Shown: in pieces, positions 1 to 8,317 of the stretch | Layout of the letters: every line of letters starts with the position of its first letter | Position numbering within the stretch: the stretch's first letter is position 1 | DNA from: Myxococcales bacterium | Lineage (GTDB): Bacteria > Myxococcota_A > UBA9160 > UBA4427 | Assembly (NCBI GenBank): GCA_014240165.1 | Contig: JAAZXM010000021.1 | Coordinates: 1-58,197, forward strand | DNA length: 58,197 nucleotides | Reading direction: 5' to 3' | Program-made: the position numbers and the translations under genes | The notes under the pieces: generated by a model | What the model was told of the DNA's origin: nothing | The model's input: only the letters and a program-made list of their open reading frames with translations | Database searches by the model: none

Positions 1-31
1 GATCGAGGGCATGGGCAACTCGGATGATTGA
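1..31 (+). CDS. 3' end of an upstream gene (partial)
   Basis: An open frame runs in from the left edge and stops with TGA at 29-31. The visible residues are IEGMGNSDD. It would overlap the birA start by 8 bases, which fits the tight packing elsewhere in the window. Too little is visible to name a product, and the frame could be open by chance. Confidence 0.3.
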   Translation, partial: IEGMGNSDD

Positions 32-1031
32 AGACGCCCGTCGGGTCCTGGAGTCGCTCCGGCAAGCGGGCGATCGTCCTTGTTCGGGCGCCGATCTCTC
101 GGCGGAACTCGGCGTCTCGAGAGCCCAGATCTGGAAGCATGTCAGTACCTTGCGGAAGCGCGGCTACAGCATCGAGGGCGCCCGGGGCGATGGCTATCGC
201 CTGATGGCTACGCCCGACAGGCTCTATGCCGAAGAGGTCTCCCGGGGCCTGGCTACGAAATGGCTCGGCAGCGAGATCCATCACCTGGAAGAAACCGATT
301 CCACCAACCGCGTCGCCGCCGAACTCGCCCGAGAAGGAGCACCCCACGGCACAGCGGTCATTGCCGAAGGCCAATCCGCGGGGCGCGGGCGTTTGGGCCG
401 TAGCTTCTTTTCCCCTCCGCATCTCAACCTCTACACGTCCCTGGTCCTGCGCCCAGATCTCGACACGGCTTCGGCGCCTACGCTTCTGCTGGCCGCTGGA
501 GTCGCAGTGGCAGAAGCCATTGGTGATCGCCTCGACCGAAACGCGGAACTCGAGATCAAATGGCCCAACGATGTCCTGCTCGGAGGACTCAAAACCTCGG
601 GCATCCTGATGGAACTCGGCGCCGAGGAGAATCGGGTCAGCTACGCGATCCTCGGAATCGGTGTCAACCTCAACCTCGATCGCGAGCAATTCCCCGACGA
701 GTTTCGAGATCGCGCCACCAGCCTTCGATCCTACTCGGGCCAGCCCGTCGACCGGATTGCCTTCACCCGGCGACTCTATGAACGCCTGGAAGAAGTCCTC
801 GAAGAACACGATCGAGGCGGGTTGGCGGCGATCCGACCGCGCTTCGACAAGCACTTCCATATGTTGGGGCGAAACATCTCCCTCGCCGAGGTCGGGGGTG
901 ACCAGATCGACGGCGTGGCGGCGGGAATCGCTGCCAATGGCGCCCTTCAAATTGACTTGGCTTCGGGTGAGCGCATCGAAGCACTGGCCGGTGACGTAAC
1001 GATCTGCAAGGATGAGCCAGCCAAGGAGTAG
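24..1031 (+). CDS. birA: Bifunctional biotin-protein ligase / biotin operon repressor BirA
   Basis: This enzyme activates biotin with ATP and attaches it to a lysine of carboxylase carrier proteins such as AccB. Residues about 15-62 form a winged helix-turn-helix (ELGVSRAQIWKHV), so this is the two-domain BirA that can also act as a repressor. The biotinyl-AMP loop GRGRLGR is at 120-126 and KWPNDVLL begins at 179; both are hallmark motifs. At 335 aa the length is normal for the repressor-type family. The frame overlaps the upstream stop, and the next gene, coaX, starts a few bases after the stop. The birA-coaX order recurs in many bacteria, especially former deltaproteobacteria. The ATG has only a weak Shine-Dalgarno sequence. 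Confidence 0.95.
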   Translation: MIEDARRVLESLRQAGDRPCSGADLSAELGVSRAQIWKHVSTLRKRGYSIEGARGDGYRLMATPDRLYAEEVSRGLATKWLGSEIHHLEETDSTNRVAAELAREGAPHGTAVIAEGQSAGRGRLGRSFFSPPHLNLYTSLVLRPDLDTASAPTLLLAAGVAVAEAIGDRLDRNAELEIKWPNDVLLGGLKTSGILMELGAEENRVSYAILGIGVNLNLDREQFPDEFRDRATSLRSYSGQPVDRIAFTRRLYERLEEVLEEHDRGGLAAIRPRFDKHFHMLGRNISLAEVGGDQIDGVAAGIAANGALQIDLASGERIEALAGDVTICKDEPAKE

Positions 1032-1038
1032 TCCAGAC

Positions 1039-1827
1039 GTGCCTAAAACCTCGCTGCTTGTCGTTGATATCGGAAATACCAACGTCTCCCTCGGAATCTT
1101 CGATTACGGGGACGACGAGGGCAAACTGAGCCACCATTGGCGCCTCTCGACCCATCGGGAGCAGACCTCGGACGAACTGGCCATCGCCCTTCACTCGCTC
1201 TTCGATCATGATGGCCGGAACAACAAAGAGGTCACGGATGTCATCATCTCCAGCGTCGTCCCTCCCATGGTCCCAATCTGGGAACGCGTATCCCTGAAAC
1301 TCTTCTCCCTCAATCCCCTGGTTGTGGGCCCCGGGATGCGTACGGGCATGCCGGTCCGTTATGAAAACCCCCACGAGGTTGGAGCCGACCGGATCGTCAA
1401 CTCCGTTGCGGCGTATGAAATGTTCGGCGGCCCGGTGATCGCAGTTGATTTCGGGACCGCCACCACATTTGATTGCATCTCACGGGATGGCGAATACATG
1501 GGCGGAGTCATCACCCCGGGGATTCACATCTCCATGGAAGCCCTCTTCGACCGAACCTCCAAACTTCACCGCGTCGAGATCGCCCGCCCCCGAAGCGTGA
1601 TTGGAAAGACCACCACTGGCGCGCTCCAATCGGGGCTTCTTTTCGGATATGCCGGCATGGTGGACGCCATGGTCAAGCGGATCCTCCCGGAACTCGGAGA
1701 CGATGCGCGCACTGTCGCCACCGGAGGGCTGGCACGGAGAATCGCCGAGGAAAGTGAAGCCATCGAGGAGGTTGTTCCTTTTCTGACCTTGGAAGGTCTG
1801 CGTATTCTCTTCGAGAAAAACCGCTAG
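1039..1827 (+). CDS. coaX: Type III pantothenate kinase CoaX
   Basis: The enzyme phosphorylates pantothenate, the first step of coenzyme A synthesis, using the ASKHA fold. The ATP-binding segment VDIGNTNVSLGIF lies at the N-terminus. The type III signature ENPHEVGADRIVNS and the motif VDFGTATTFD follow in order. I chose GTG 1039 because AAGGAG sits at 1023-1028 with good spacing and the protein then begins just before the VDIGNTN strand, as in the family. An upstream ATG at 1012 would add nine residues but has no room for a ribosome site. The predicted protein is 262 aa, normal for CoaX. It is probably cotranscribed with birA. Confidence 0.95.
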   Translation: MPKTSLLVVDIGNTNVSLGIFDYGDDEGKLSHHWRLSTHREQTSDELAIALHSLFDHDGRNNKEVTDVIISSVVPPMVPIWERVSLKLFSLNPLVVGPGMRTGMPVRYENPHEVGADRIVNSVAAYEMFGGPVIAVDFGTATTFDCISRDGEYMGGVITPGIHISMEALFDRTSKLHRVEIARPRSVIGKTTTGALQSGLLFGYAGMVDAMVKRILPELGDDARTVATGGLARRIAEESEAIEEVVPFLTLEGLRILFEKNR

Positions 1828-1963
1828 GCCCGGCAGCCGCGAGATCTTCCGAAGGCGATTCCTTTCGGGCCAGAACCCGGGCTTTGCCGCCGACAAGATC
1901 AAGTTCTCGAGCCAGAAAGCCGACCCGTGAGGCGGCAAGCCACCGCAGCCAGGAGACTTCCCG

Positions 1964-3028
1964 TTGGAATCAGGCGCCCGCAAGCAGAAAATACGCTTGG
2001 CCCTCTCCCCGGAAGCGGAAAAATATGCCCGGCGAGATGCCCCCCTCAAGGTTCGCCTGATGGCCTCTCGCGGGGCGCTCCCCTTCGAGCCCCTCGAATT
2101 GGCCACGCTCCTCTTTGCTCTGGCGCATGATCCCGACGAATCGGTCCAGCGAACCGCCCGGGAGAGCCTCTCCGATCTTCCCGAGAAGGTTCTTCAAAAC
2201 GTTCTCTCGGGGCCGGCCCATCCTTCCCTGCTCGCCTACCTGGCCCAAACCCACCGCGAAGACGCGAATCGATGCGAGGCCATCGCGCTCAACCCCGCGG
2301 CATCAGACCTCACCATCGCCTTCCTTGCCTCGCTCCCCCTGCGAAATGTGGTCGACATCATCAGCCAGAACCGCGAACGACTCGAGCGGGAAGGAAAAAT
2401 CCTCGAGGCCCTGGGCGAGAATCCCCTGACGGGCCGTGCTGTGCTCGAGCGGATTCTGGACTTTCTGGGCCTGGAGGCCGACCCCGACCAGAAACCCGTT
2501 TCCGAGCCCAGCCCCGAGGAAGCCACCCGGGCCGTTCTTGCTGTGCTGGGCGAGAAATCCCTGGACGTCGCCCAACTGCTGGCCTCGGAGGAAGAAGTCG
2601 AAGACGAAAAGACCACCGACAACCTCTTCGCTGCACTGCAGAAAATGGGCGTGATGGAGAAAATCAAGCTCGCTCGACTCGGAGGCAAGGAAGCTCGAAA
2701 CCTGCTCATCAAGGACCGCAATAAGATCGTGGCCCTCTGCGCCCTACAAAGCCCCAAAATGACCGAGAGCGAAATTACCTCGATCGCCCAATCCCGTGCG
2801 GTCTCCGATGAAATCCTCCGCGTGATCGCGAATAACAAGGACTGGACCCGGAATTACCCGGTCAAATTGGCCCTGGCCAAGAATCCGAAAACGCCTCTTC
2901 CCCAAGCGATCAAGTTTCTGAACTATCTTCAACTCAGAGACCTGCGGGGCTTGATGAAGAGCCGCGACGTTTCGAGCGCCATCTCAAGCCAAGCCCGGCG
3001 AATCCTCGACAAGAAGGGCCAGATATGA
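1964..3028 (+). CDS. Conserved repeat protein of unknown function (LRV/HEAT-like)
   Basis: I do not recognise a named family. The 354-aa protein is helical and leucine-rich, with recurring units containing NP motifs (ALNPAASDLTIAFLA, ALGENPLTGRAVLERIL, LALAKNPKTPLPQAIKFL). These resemble leucine-rich-repeat-variant or HEAT-type scaffolds. An acidic linker lies around residues 180-215. There is no signal peptide or membrane segment, so it is probably cytoplasmic. The TTG start at 1964 has AGGAGA at 1951-1956. Its stop overlaps the start of the MglA-like GTPase by four bases (ATGA), so the two are translationally coupled and may act as partners. That partnership is inference. Confidence 0.85.
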   Translation: MESGARKQKIRLALSPEAEKYARRDAPLKVRLMASRGALPFEPLELATLLFALAHDPDESVQRTARESLSDLPEKVLQNVLSGPAHPSLLAYLAQTHREDANRCEAIALNPAASDLTIAFLASLPLRNVVDIISQNRERLEREGKILEALGENPLTGRAVLERILDFLGLEADPDQKPVSEPSPEEATRAVLAVLGEKSLDVAQLLASEEEVEDEKTTDNLFAALQKMGVMEKIKLARLGGKEARNLLIKDRNKIVALCALQSPKMTESEITSIAQSRAVSDEILRVIANNKDWTRNYPVKLALAKNPKTPLPQAIKFLNYLQLRDLRGLMKSRDVSSAISSQARRILDKKGQI

Positions 3029-4026
3029 TGCAGGAAGCCAATGGCGGAGCGGAAGAGGCACTCCGCATCGTGTACTGGGGGCCCCAAGGCACGGGCAAGA
3101 CCACGAGCTTGGAATGCATTGCGAAGTCCGCGGATGTGGAAGGGGAGTGTTCCTTGAGTCGTATCCGGACTCGCCTCGACCCCACCACCTGCTACGAGGA
3201 ACTCGAACTCTTTTTCGCTCAGCCAGGAACTCGCCGCCGAAAGCTTATGCTGGTCGCAGTCCCGGGTTCGCCGGATCTCGGTCCGATCCGGCTGCAATTA
3301 CTCGATCAGATCGACGCTGCGGTGATTCTTCTCGACCCGCGCGCGGAAAACCAGGCGACCAATCGCGCCAGCCTCAACGAATTACGCGCGAATCTCGCGG
3401 CCTACGGCAAGAAATGGGATGAATTGCCCGTGGCCATTCAATTTCGCCCGGCCAACGCGGAGACCAGCGCCTCAAGGGAAGCGCGCATCCGTGCACTGGA
3501 CGTCTCGCCCCTCGGTCTATTCGAAACATCGAGCGCCGACCCCCAATCCTTCCTCGAACCCCTGAAAAGACTCGTCCCCGCCATGGATGCGCGTCCCGAT
3601 ACCCCGGAGATCGAGACAGCGTCACCCGATGCGCCTGGACTCATCGGCCAGCATGGAGCCAGTCCCTGGTCCGAACTGCCGCCAGCGAATGACAACTCAC
3701 CGGAAGAAGCGGTCATGAAAGCCCTACTCGAAGACTCGATCCTCGCTGAAGCCGAAATGGGTGAGCCGGCCGAGATCCCCATCGACTCACTCTTCGACAT
3801 GACGCCCCTGGGCGACGAAGAGGTCGCGCCGAGTCCCGCGCCCGCCCTCGTTGGCCCGGATCCCGAGATCATCTCGGTGGGGAGCGCCGAGCGGACGGGC
3901 AAGAGCGGCGTCAGGGTGCCCCTCGAACTTCGTGATTCGAGGGGCGACCCCGTGCCCGTTACTCTCCATATCGAGTTGGAAGCCGGCCCTGACGGATCCG
4001 GCACCGACCCCTTTGATCAGGACTGA
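3025..4026 (+). CDS. MglA-like small GTPase with long C-terminal extension, G4 motif degenerate
   Basis: Residues 1 to about 190 look like the MglA branch of Ras-like GTPases. The P-loop GPQGTGKTT is at 19-27. The VPG segment ([11 protein letters not shown]) matches the MglA-type switch II, and a final FETSSAD strand-loop is present. Where MglA has IQYNKRD this protein reads IQFRPANAE, so the NKxD guanine-specificity motif is gone. Residues from about 195 to 333 are an acidic, proline-rich linker ending in a beta-rich segment with no family I can name. The ATG overlaps the upstream stop (ATGA). The 3' end overlaps the convergent sat gene by ten bases. MglA proteins control polarity and motility in myxobacteria; nothing here shows that this copy does. 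Confidence 0.8.
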   Translation: MMQEANGGAEEALRIVYWGPQGTGKTTSLECIAKSADVEGECSLSRIRTRLDPTTCYEELELFFAQPGTRRRKLMLVAVPGSPDLGPIRLQLLDQIDAAVILLDPRAENQATNRASLNELRANLAAYGKKWDELPVAIQFRPANAETSASREARIRALDVSPLGLFETSSADPQSFLEPLKRLVPAMDARPDTPEIETASPDAPGLIGQHGASPWSELPPANDNSPEEAVMKALLEDSILAEAEMGEPAEIPIDSLFDMTPLGDEEVAPSPAPALVGPDPEIISVGSAERTGKSGVRVPLELRDSRGDPVPVTLHIELEAGPDGSGTDPFDQD

Positions 4027-5282
4027 TAGGCCCGAATCAGGACATCGGACGTCTCGGGACGCATGATCCGCGCATCCGGACGCTCACCCGCCTTCAATTG
4101 TTCGCGCACCTTCGTGCCGCTGATACCAAAGGGCTTCTCATCAGAATGACGTTCGGTCAAATCCACCCGTCCGAGTGATTCGTAATAAGCCGCGAAGCCG
4201 ATCTTGCAGGGCTGAATACGAAGGTCTCCCTCCAACTTCTCGAAGATCTCATGGGCGTCGAAGTCGCCCCAAATGGCGGTCCCGTCGGTATAGGGCGCAT
4301 CCGCGTGCTTACGGCCGATCACGATATCGCTGAAGCCGTAATTCTGGCGATAAATCGCATGCATGACGGCTTCCTTCGGGCCTCCATAGAACATCTTGAT
4401 ATCGAGTCCGATCAACTCGAATATCTCCGAGATGTCGTAGCCCGCTTTCTCCCAGATCGATTCGTCCTTATCGCCGTCTCCGAGAAGATTCTTTTCATGA
4501 AGTTCGCGGTAACAACGCATTCGAACCGCCGCAGGAACATCATCGCCCTTGAGTTCTCCCACCAGGGGATTGAGCACGGCACCCGTGAAATGTCCCTCCT
4601 TCGTCAGCAATTCCACACCGGAAACCAGGGCATACTCATGGGCTCTATGGAGCGGATTGCGAGTCTGAAAGGCGAGCGCCCGCTCCCATTTTCGATCCCG
4701 AATCAATGCGCGAACTACGCGGGGAGAGAGCATGTACTCGCCGTACTCCGCAGCGGTCGGCGGGGCAAGCGCACGCAGGCTTCCGCCCAGGAGATGATTG
4801 CGAGGATCGTCTTCGACTATGCTGCCACCGGGATGATCCATCCGGTCGGTCCCGTAAACGCTCTGCACGTAGCGGGACTTATCCCACTCGAAGACCTCGA
4901 CATCTTCCACGATGCCGATGATTTCATTGGCCGAGTTGCACAAAGCCACGGAATCCCCGGCTGAGATGGCCGCGGCCTCCTCGCCGCTGAGCGGAAGGGA
5001 CAAGGGAATCGTCCAGGCGTAACGCTTGCCGCCTCGAACGATGACGGAGGAATCCAGCACCTGATTGTACTCTTCGGCCTTCATCGGCCCTTCGAGGGGG
5101 GAGAGTCCGCCATCCGCGAATCGGTAGACGGTGGAGAGGTCCGCGTCGCTCACCGCAATGGACTGGAGCGATTCCGCTTCAGCCCTGAATTGCGTCCGCT
5201 GAGAAATGGGCACCGTGCGATCGACGGGTTCGGTCAACCCGCCGTGAACGGGAACGAGGTCTTGCTGATTTTGCTCTGACAT
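4017..5282 (-). CDS. sat: Sulfate adenylyltransferase (ATP sulfurylase)
   Basis: The enzyme makes adenosine 5'-phosphosulfate from ATP and sulfate, or runs in reverse in sulfur oxidisers. An N-terminal PUA-like domain is followed by the catalytic domain with [11 protein letters not shown] at about 206-216, the family's (T/S)xxxH-type ATP loop. GRKHADAP at about 323-330 stands where many family members have GRDHAGVG. At 421 aa it is the homo-oligomeric type, not CysD/CysN. The ATG at 5282 has AAAAGGA just upstream; an in-frame TTG lies one codon earlier. No aprAB, qmo, cysH or cysC gene is in the window, so the direction of the reaction cannot be decided. It overlaps the convergent GTPase gene by ten bases. 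Confidence 0.95.
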   Translation of the reverse strand: MSEQNQQDLVPVHGGLTEPVDRTVPISQRTQFRAEAESLQSIAVSDADLSTVYRFADGGLSPLEGPMKAEEYNQVLDSSVIVRGGKRYAWTIPLSLPLSGEEAAAISAGDSVALCNSANEIIGIVEDVEVFEWDKSRYVQSVYGTDRMDHPGGSIVEDDPRNHLLGGSLRALAPPTAAEYGEYMLSPRVVRALIRDRKWERALAFQTRNPLHRAHEYALVSGVELLTKEGHFTGAVLNPLVGELKGDDVPAAVRMRCYRELHEKNLLGDGDKDESIWEKAGYDISEIFELIGLDIKMFYGGPKEAVMHAIYRQNYGFSDIVIGRKHADAPYTDGTAIWGDFDAHEIFEKLEGDLRIQPCKIGFAAYYESLGRVDLTERHSDEKPFGISGTKVREQLKAGERPDARIMRPETSDVLIRAYQS

Positions 5283-5411
5283 CAAGTCCTTTTCTTTCGT
5301 TGTCGTGCTCTGATTAAATTTTCGGTCGTCTTACTTTTCCGGGCTCCGGGGCGAGAGACTCAAGTTCCCTGGCCGTACAAAGCGCGGCAAATTTCAAACT
5401 CAAAGGCGTCA

Positions 5412-6461
5412 TCACCAGACGGGAAAAGCAACGGCACCATCCTCCAACAGAATCCGATCACCCGTGCCGTCCATCCGGCGCAAGTAGAGACGATCCAAGC
5501 CATCTTCGTTCGAGATATAGGCGACATGGCGTCCGTCGGGAGAAATCGCAGGCCAGCGGGCGCTCAAAGCGCTCTTCCCCAAGGGTTTGCGAGCCGAGCC
5601 GTCGGGCCGCATACGATGCAGGCGCCATCCCCCGGAACCCTGGCTCGAGAACACGATCCACTCGCCATCCGGGGAGAAAACGGCATCCCGCCCGAAAGCC
5701 AGGCGGCTCATGGGCTCGTCGTTCCCGAAGCCCTTGATCACCACTTCGGATCGATCCCGAACTCCGCTTCCCTGATCCGCGTTGATGTACAAGAGCGCAT
5801 CATCCCGGGGAGACACCCGGGGTCCGCTGGGATAGGTGCCACTGATCACGCGCTGGGTGGGCCCACCCTTCGATTGGCGCAGATCCATTCCCGCACCGGC
5901 CTCGCCGGCCCCCAGGTCAACCCAATTAAAGAGAAGCTGGCCATCGGGACCGTAATCCCCCTCGAGATGAAGAACCGGGCCCCAGGTCAATTTTCGCACG
6001 TCGCCGCTCGCGGCGTTGTATTCGAAGAGTTGGGTACGCCCGGAATCCAGATGATCACTGCTGAAGAGCAATTTATTCCGATCCTTGGACCACGCCAGGG
6101 GACGGGCATTGGGCGGGGCCGGGGCAAAGCGTGTTTGCTCGAGGGTCCTCACATTGACCAACATGATCCGGCCCGGCAGTCGAGACAATCGCTCGGATGC
6201 CGTCGCCGAAGAACCCATCAAGCGGGCCACATCATCCAGGCTCGCCATGCCCTCGCGGCGAAACCCCGCCCCCTGTCCCCGCTGGAGTTCATCCACCACT
6301 TCCGCCCGCGCCCGGGCGGCGGGCCCATCCCAATATACGAGGGCCAGGGGACTCTCTGTCACCTCTTCCAACGGGACACCCAGGGTGCCGCAAGCGACCG
6401 CAGAAAAGGCGATCAGGGCAATGCACAGCCCGGCGCGAACTCTCGAAAGCGGCGCCCTCAT
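5412..6461 (-). CDS. TolB/PD40-type beta-propeller lipoprotein
   Basis: The protein begins with a short basic segment and a hydrophobic stretch ending at a possible lipobox (SAVAC), so it is probably an exported lipoprotein. The rest holds at least four PD40/TolB-like blades, including FSPDGEWIVFSS, MRPDGS, ISPDGRHVAYIS and RRMDGT. Such blades usually bind proteins in the periplasm. I chose ATG 6461 because it overlaps the stop of the upstream JAMM gene by four bases (ATGA). A longer frame to 6491 would overlap that gene by over 30 bases. The lipobox is not ideal, so lipidation is uncertain. The partner is unknown. Confidence 0.8.
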   Translation of the reverse strand: MRAPLSRVRAGLCIALIAFSAVACGTLGVPLEEVTESPLALVYWDGPAARARAEVVDELQRGQGAGFRREGMASLDDVARLMGSSATASERLSRLPGRIMLVNVRTLEQTRFAPAPPNARPLAWSKDRNKLLFSSDHLDSGRTQLFEYNAASGDVRKLTWGPVLHLEGDYGPDGQLLFNWVDLGAGEAGAGMDLRQSKGGPTQRVISGTYPSGPRVSPRDDALLYINADQGSGVRDRSEVVIKGFGNDEPMSRLAFGRDAVFSPDGEWIVFSSQGSGGWRLHRMRPDGSARKPLGKSALSARWPAISPDGRHVAYISNEDGLDRLYLRRMDGTGDRILLEDGAVAFPVW

Positions 6462-6976
6462 GCTTCCTGGGCCTGGAGTAATCGGCCGCATCCCGGCGTG
6501 AAATGGCCGAGTTCAGAATCCATCTCGAAGAGAACAGTGTCCTTGACCCGGTCTCCCACCACGCTGAGCACGATCTGCAGAGCCCCCGGAAAGGGAAAGA
6601 GCGGGCTCTCGGCGTAGGTGAGATCTTCAGCCGAAAGATAGGCGTCGGCATCCACATGGGAATGGTAGAGGGCGGTCACCCGCTCACCCCGCGCCTCGGC
6701 TTCCTTCTGGGCCTTCAAATATTCTGCCTCTGCCATGTAATATCCCGTGCGACCGTCCCGCGGAAAGGCCGCCGCATCGCTCACGTGCATTCGGGTCATC
6801 ACGTTCGCCATCCGGCGTACGTTCAAAAAGGGGTCTTGCGCGGTCCCGGTGATCATCCCGCAGCATTCCTCGGGCACGGCGTCGAGCGCATGTCGACACA
6901 GCTCGTTCAGAACCGTTGCCGGAACCGCCACCGGAGCCAGTTTACGATTCAATTCGACGCGCTCTCGCACCGCCAC
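6458..6976 (-). CDS. JAMM/MPN (Mov34, JAB) domain metalloprotease
   Basis: The zinc metalloprotease signature is complete. A glutamate lies in VPEECCGMITG near residue 36, and HSHVDADAYLSAED near 105-118 fits HxH-x7-SxxD exactly. Bacterial members with this layout cleave isopeptide or C-terminal bonds, for example on sulfur-carrier proteins, but no ThiS/MoaD-like gene is adjacent. The open frame extends upstream to GTG 7042. I report an internal GTG at 6976, while TTG 6952 is also plausible, so the start is unsettled. The stop overlaps the beta-propeller lipoprotein start (ATGA), so the pair is cotranscribed. Sulfur-carrier processing is tempting given sat nearby but unproven. Confidence 0.82.
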   Translation of the reverse strand: MAVRERVELNRKLAPVAVPATVLNELCRHALDAVPEECCGMITGTAQDPFLNVRRMANVMTRMHVSDAAAFPRDGRTGYYMAEAEYLKAQKEAEARGERVTALYHSHVDADAYLSAEDLTYAESPLFPFPGALQIVLSVVGDRVKDTVLFEMDSELGHFTPGCGRLLQAQEA

Positions 6977-7300
6977 TCGCTCTTTGGTTGGAATCGCCCG
7001 GAGTTGAAGCCTTTCGCGTGCGCAAGCCTTCTGGCTTCGCACTCGCGCGGGGCTGGGCTATCGGGCCGGGTACCGCGACGAGCCACTCTTCGCCTTCCGC
7101 AGATCTGCCCGCATGCCCGGTGGGATTCGGTGTCTGAACGCCGTTCCCACCACGAGTCTGCACGCGCCCCCCCGAGACCCGGAGTCGCCAAGCCATCTCT
7201 TTTCGGGCTCGGAACCGAGGGTCAAAAGAACGGGGAATGAGGCAAATTGGGCCCGCAGTGTACGCGAGAACGGACCCTCGCGCGAACCCCTTCCCGGGCT
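6977..7300. other. Intergenic region between the JAMM and Rrf2 genes
   Basis: No convincing gene is seen here on either strand. It contains the unsettled 5' end of the JAMM frame (6977-7042) and a small imperfect hairpin near 7021-7040 (AAGCC/GGCTT). The Rrf2 stop lies at the right edge. No clear promoter hexamers were found. Confidence 0.4.
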
Positions 7301-7768
7301 TCAGATCTGGTAGTCGTGCACCCCAGAACCCGCTCGGGGTACGCCCTGGGAAGACGCAAGACGGCAGATCTCGGCCACGGTCAACTCGTCGAGAACGCCC
7401 CCTACGCGCTCCGCGAGCAGGCTCCAGACGAATTCAGGCCGCCCCGCCGTCGAAAGCTCGTCATCCATCCCCTCCTCGCCGGGCGGGGCCGAGGGGCCGA
7501 CGCCACCAACGGGGCCCTCCACCGCCTCGACGATCTCACGGAGAGTGATCTCCTGGGGATCCCGGGTCAACTGGTAGCCCCCACCGGGCCCGCGCTTGCC
7601 CTGGACGATGGAGGCCCGGCGAAGCCGCTGGAAGATCTGTTCCAGATAGCGAGTGGGGATCGACTGACGTTCGCTGATGATCCTGACCTGCACCGACTCG
7701 CCGCGAGCGTTGTAGGCGAGATCGAAGACGCCGTAGATCGCATAATGAACCTGGTGAGAAAAGCGCAT
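7301..7768 (-). CDS. Rrf2-family transcriptional regulator lacking Fe-S cysteines
   Basis: The N-terminus MRFSHQVHYAIYGVFDLAY is typical of Rrf2/IscR/CymR proteins. A winged helix follows (IPTRYLEQIFQRL, GKRGPGGGYQLTR) and then a dimerisation helix (EITLREIVEAVEG). The three cysteines that bind a cluster in IscR/NsrR are absent; only one cysteine occurs, near the C-terminus. It therefore resembles CymR-type members that do not carry a cluster. I placed the start at ATG 7768 by family alignment; ATG 7795 would add nine residues. It is transcribed toward the JAMM gene, divergently from the membrane-protein gene at 7884. Control of sulfur metabolism is possible because sat is nearby, but this is inference. 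Confidence 0.88.
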   Translation of the reverse strand: MRFSHQVHYAIYGVFDLAYNARGESVQVRIISERQSIPTRYLEQIFQRLRRASIVQGKRGPGGGYQLTRDPQEITLREIVEAVEGPVGGVGPSAPPGEEGMDDELSTAGRPEFVWSLLAERVGGVLDELTVAEICRLASSQGVPRAGSGVHDYQI

Positions 7769-7883
7769 GATCGAGTCAAGAATGCGGGAAGCCATGCCCT
7801 GGCGCCAACGCCGCCCACCCCGTGCTCGTGAATCCTCAGCCCGATTCTCCTAGGGTCCCCTATTCCTCGCCGAGAGAGCCCCC

Positions 7884-8279
7884 ATGTCGTCCGAACCCGC
7901 CGCCCACGATCTCCTGCCCGCGCTCCGCAATACCCACCGCGGGGTGCTTCTGCTCCTGGTGATCTGCGGCTTCGCGATTGGCGTGGCGGGCGAGGCCGGC
8001 CCGAGCCTGCCGCCCCACCCGTGGGCCACGACCGCCGCCGTCGGCCTGGCCCTGGTCGCCATCGTGCTCCGACGTTTCGCTTCCTCGCCGGTGGCCAGCC
8101 AGGAAACAACGACCCGACTGGCGGTCGGCGCCCTGATCGCCTCCGGGGGGCTCGGTCTCCTGGGCACCGCAATCGCGTTTCAAGCCGGGTCCAGGGAAGC
8201 CGGACTGCTCTTTACCCTCGCCGGCTTGATCTTCGCCCTGCGTGTCCCGCGCCCGGGCCCCGGGCCGGAGCGCCGCTGA
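7884..8279 (+). CDS. Small membrane protein of unknown function
   Basis: The 131-aa product has three clear hydrophobic segments, near residues 20-36, 48-62 and 80-120 (the last may be two helices). It has short charged loops and a basic, proline-rich C-terminus. No motif identifies a family. The hydrophobic pattern and its own strand interval between Rrf2 and the convergent rnr gene support a real gene, although the region is GC-rich and long frames occur by chance. A purine-rich GAGAGAG precedes the ATG. Confidence 0.6.
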   Translation: MSSEPAAHDLLPALRNTHRGVLLLLVICGFAIGVAGEAGPSLPPHPWATTAAVGLALVAIVLRRFASSPVASQETTTRLAVGALIASGGLGLLGTAIAFQAGSREAGLLFTLAGLIFALRVPRPGPGPERR

Positions 8280-8317
8280 AGGCAATCCGCCCGCCACGCC
8301 GCGAGCCCGGGTCGCTT

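Noticed and set aside
4251..4964. 237-codon open frame antisense to sat
   Set aside because: It lies wholly within sat on the opposite strand and lacks any family motif.
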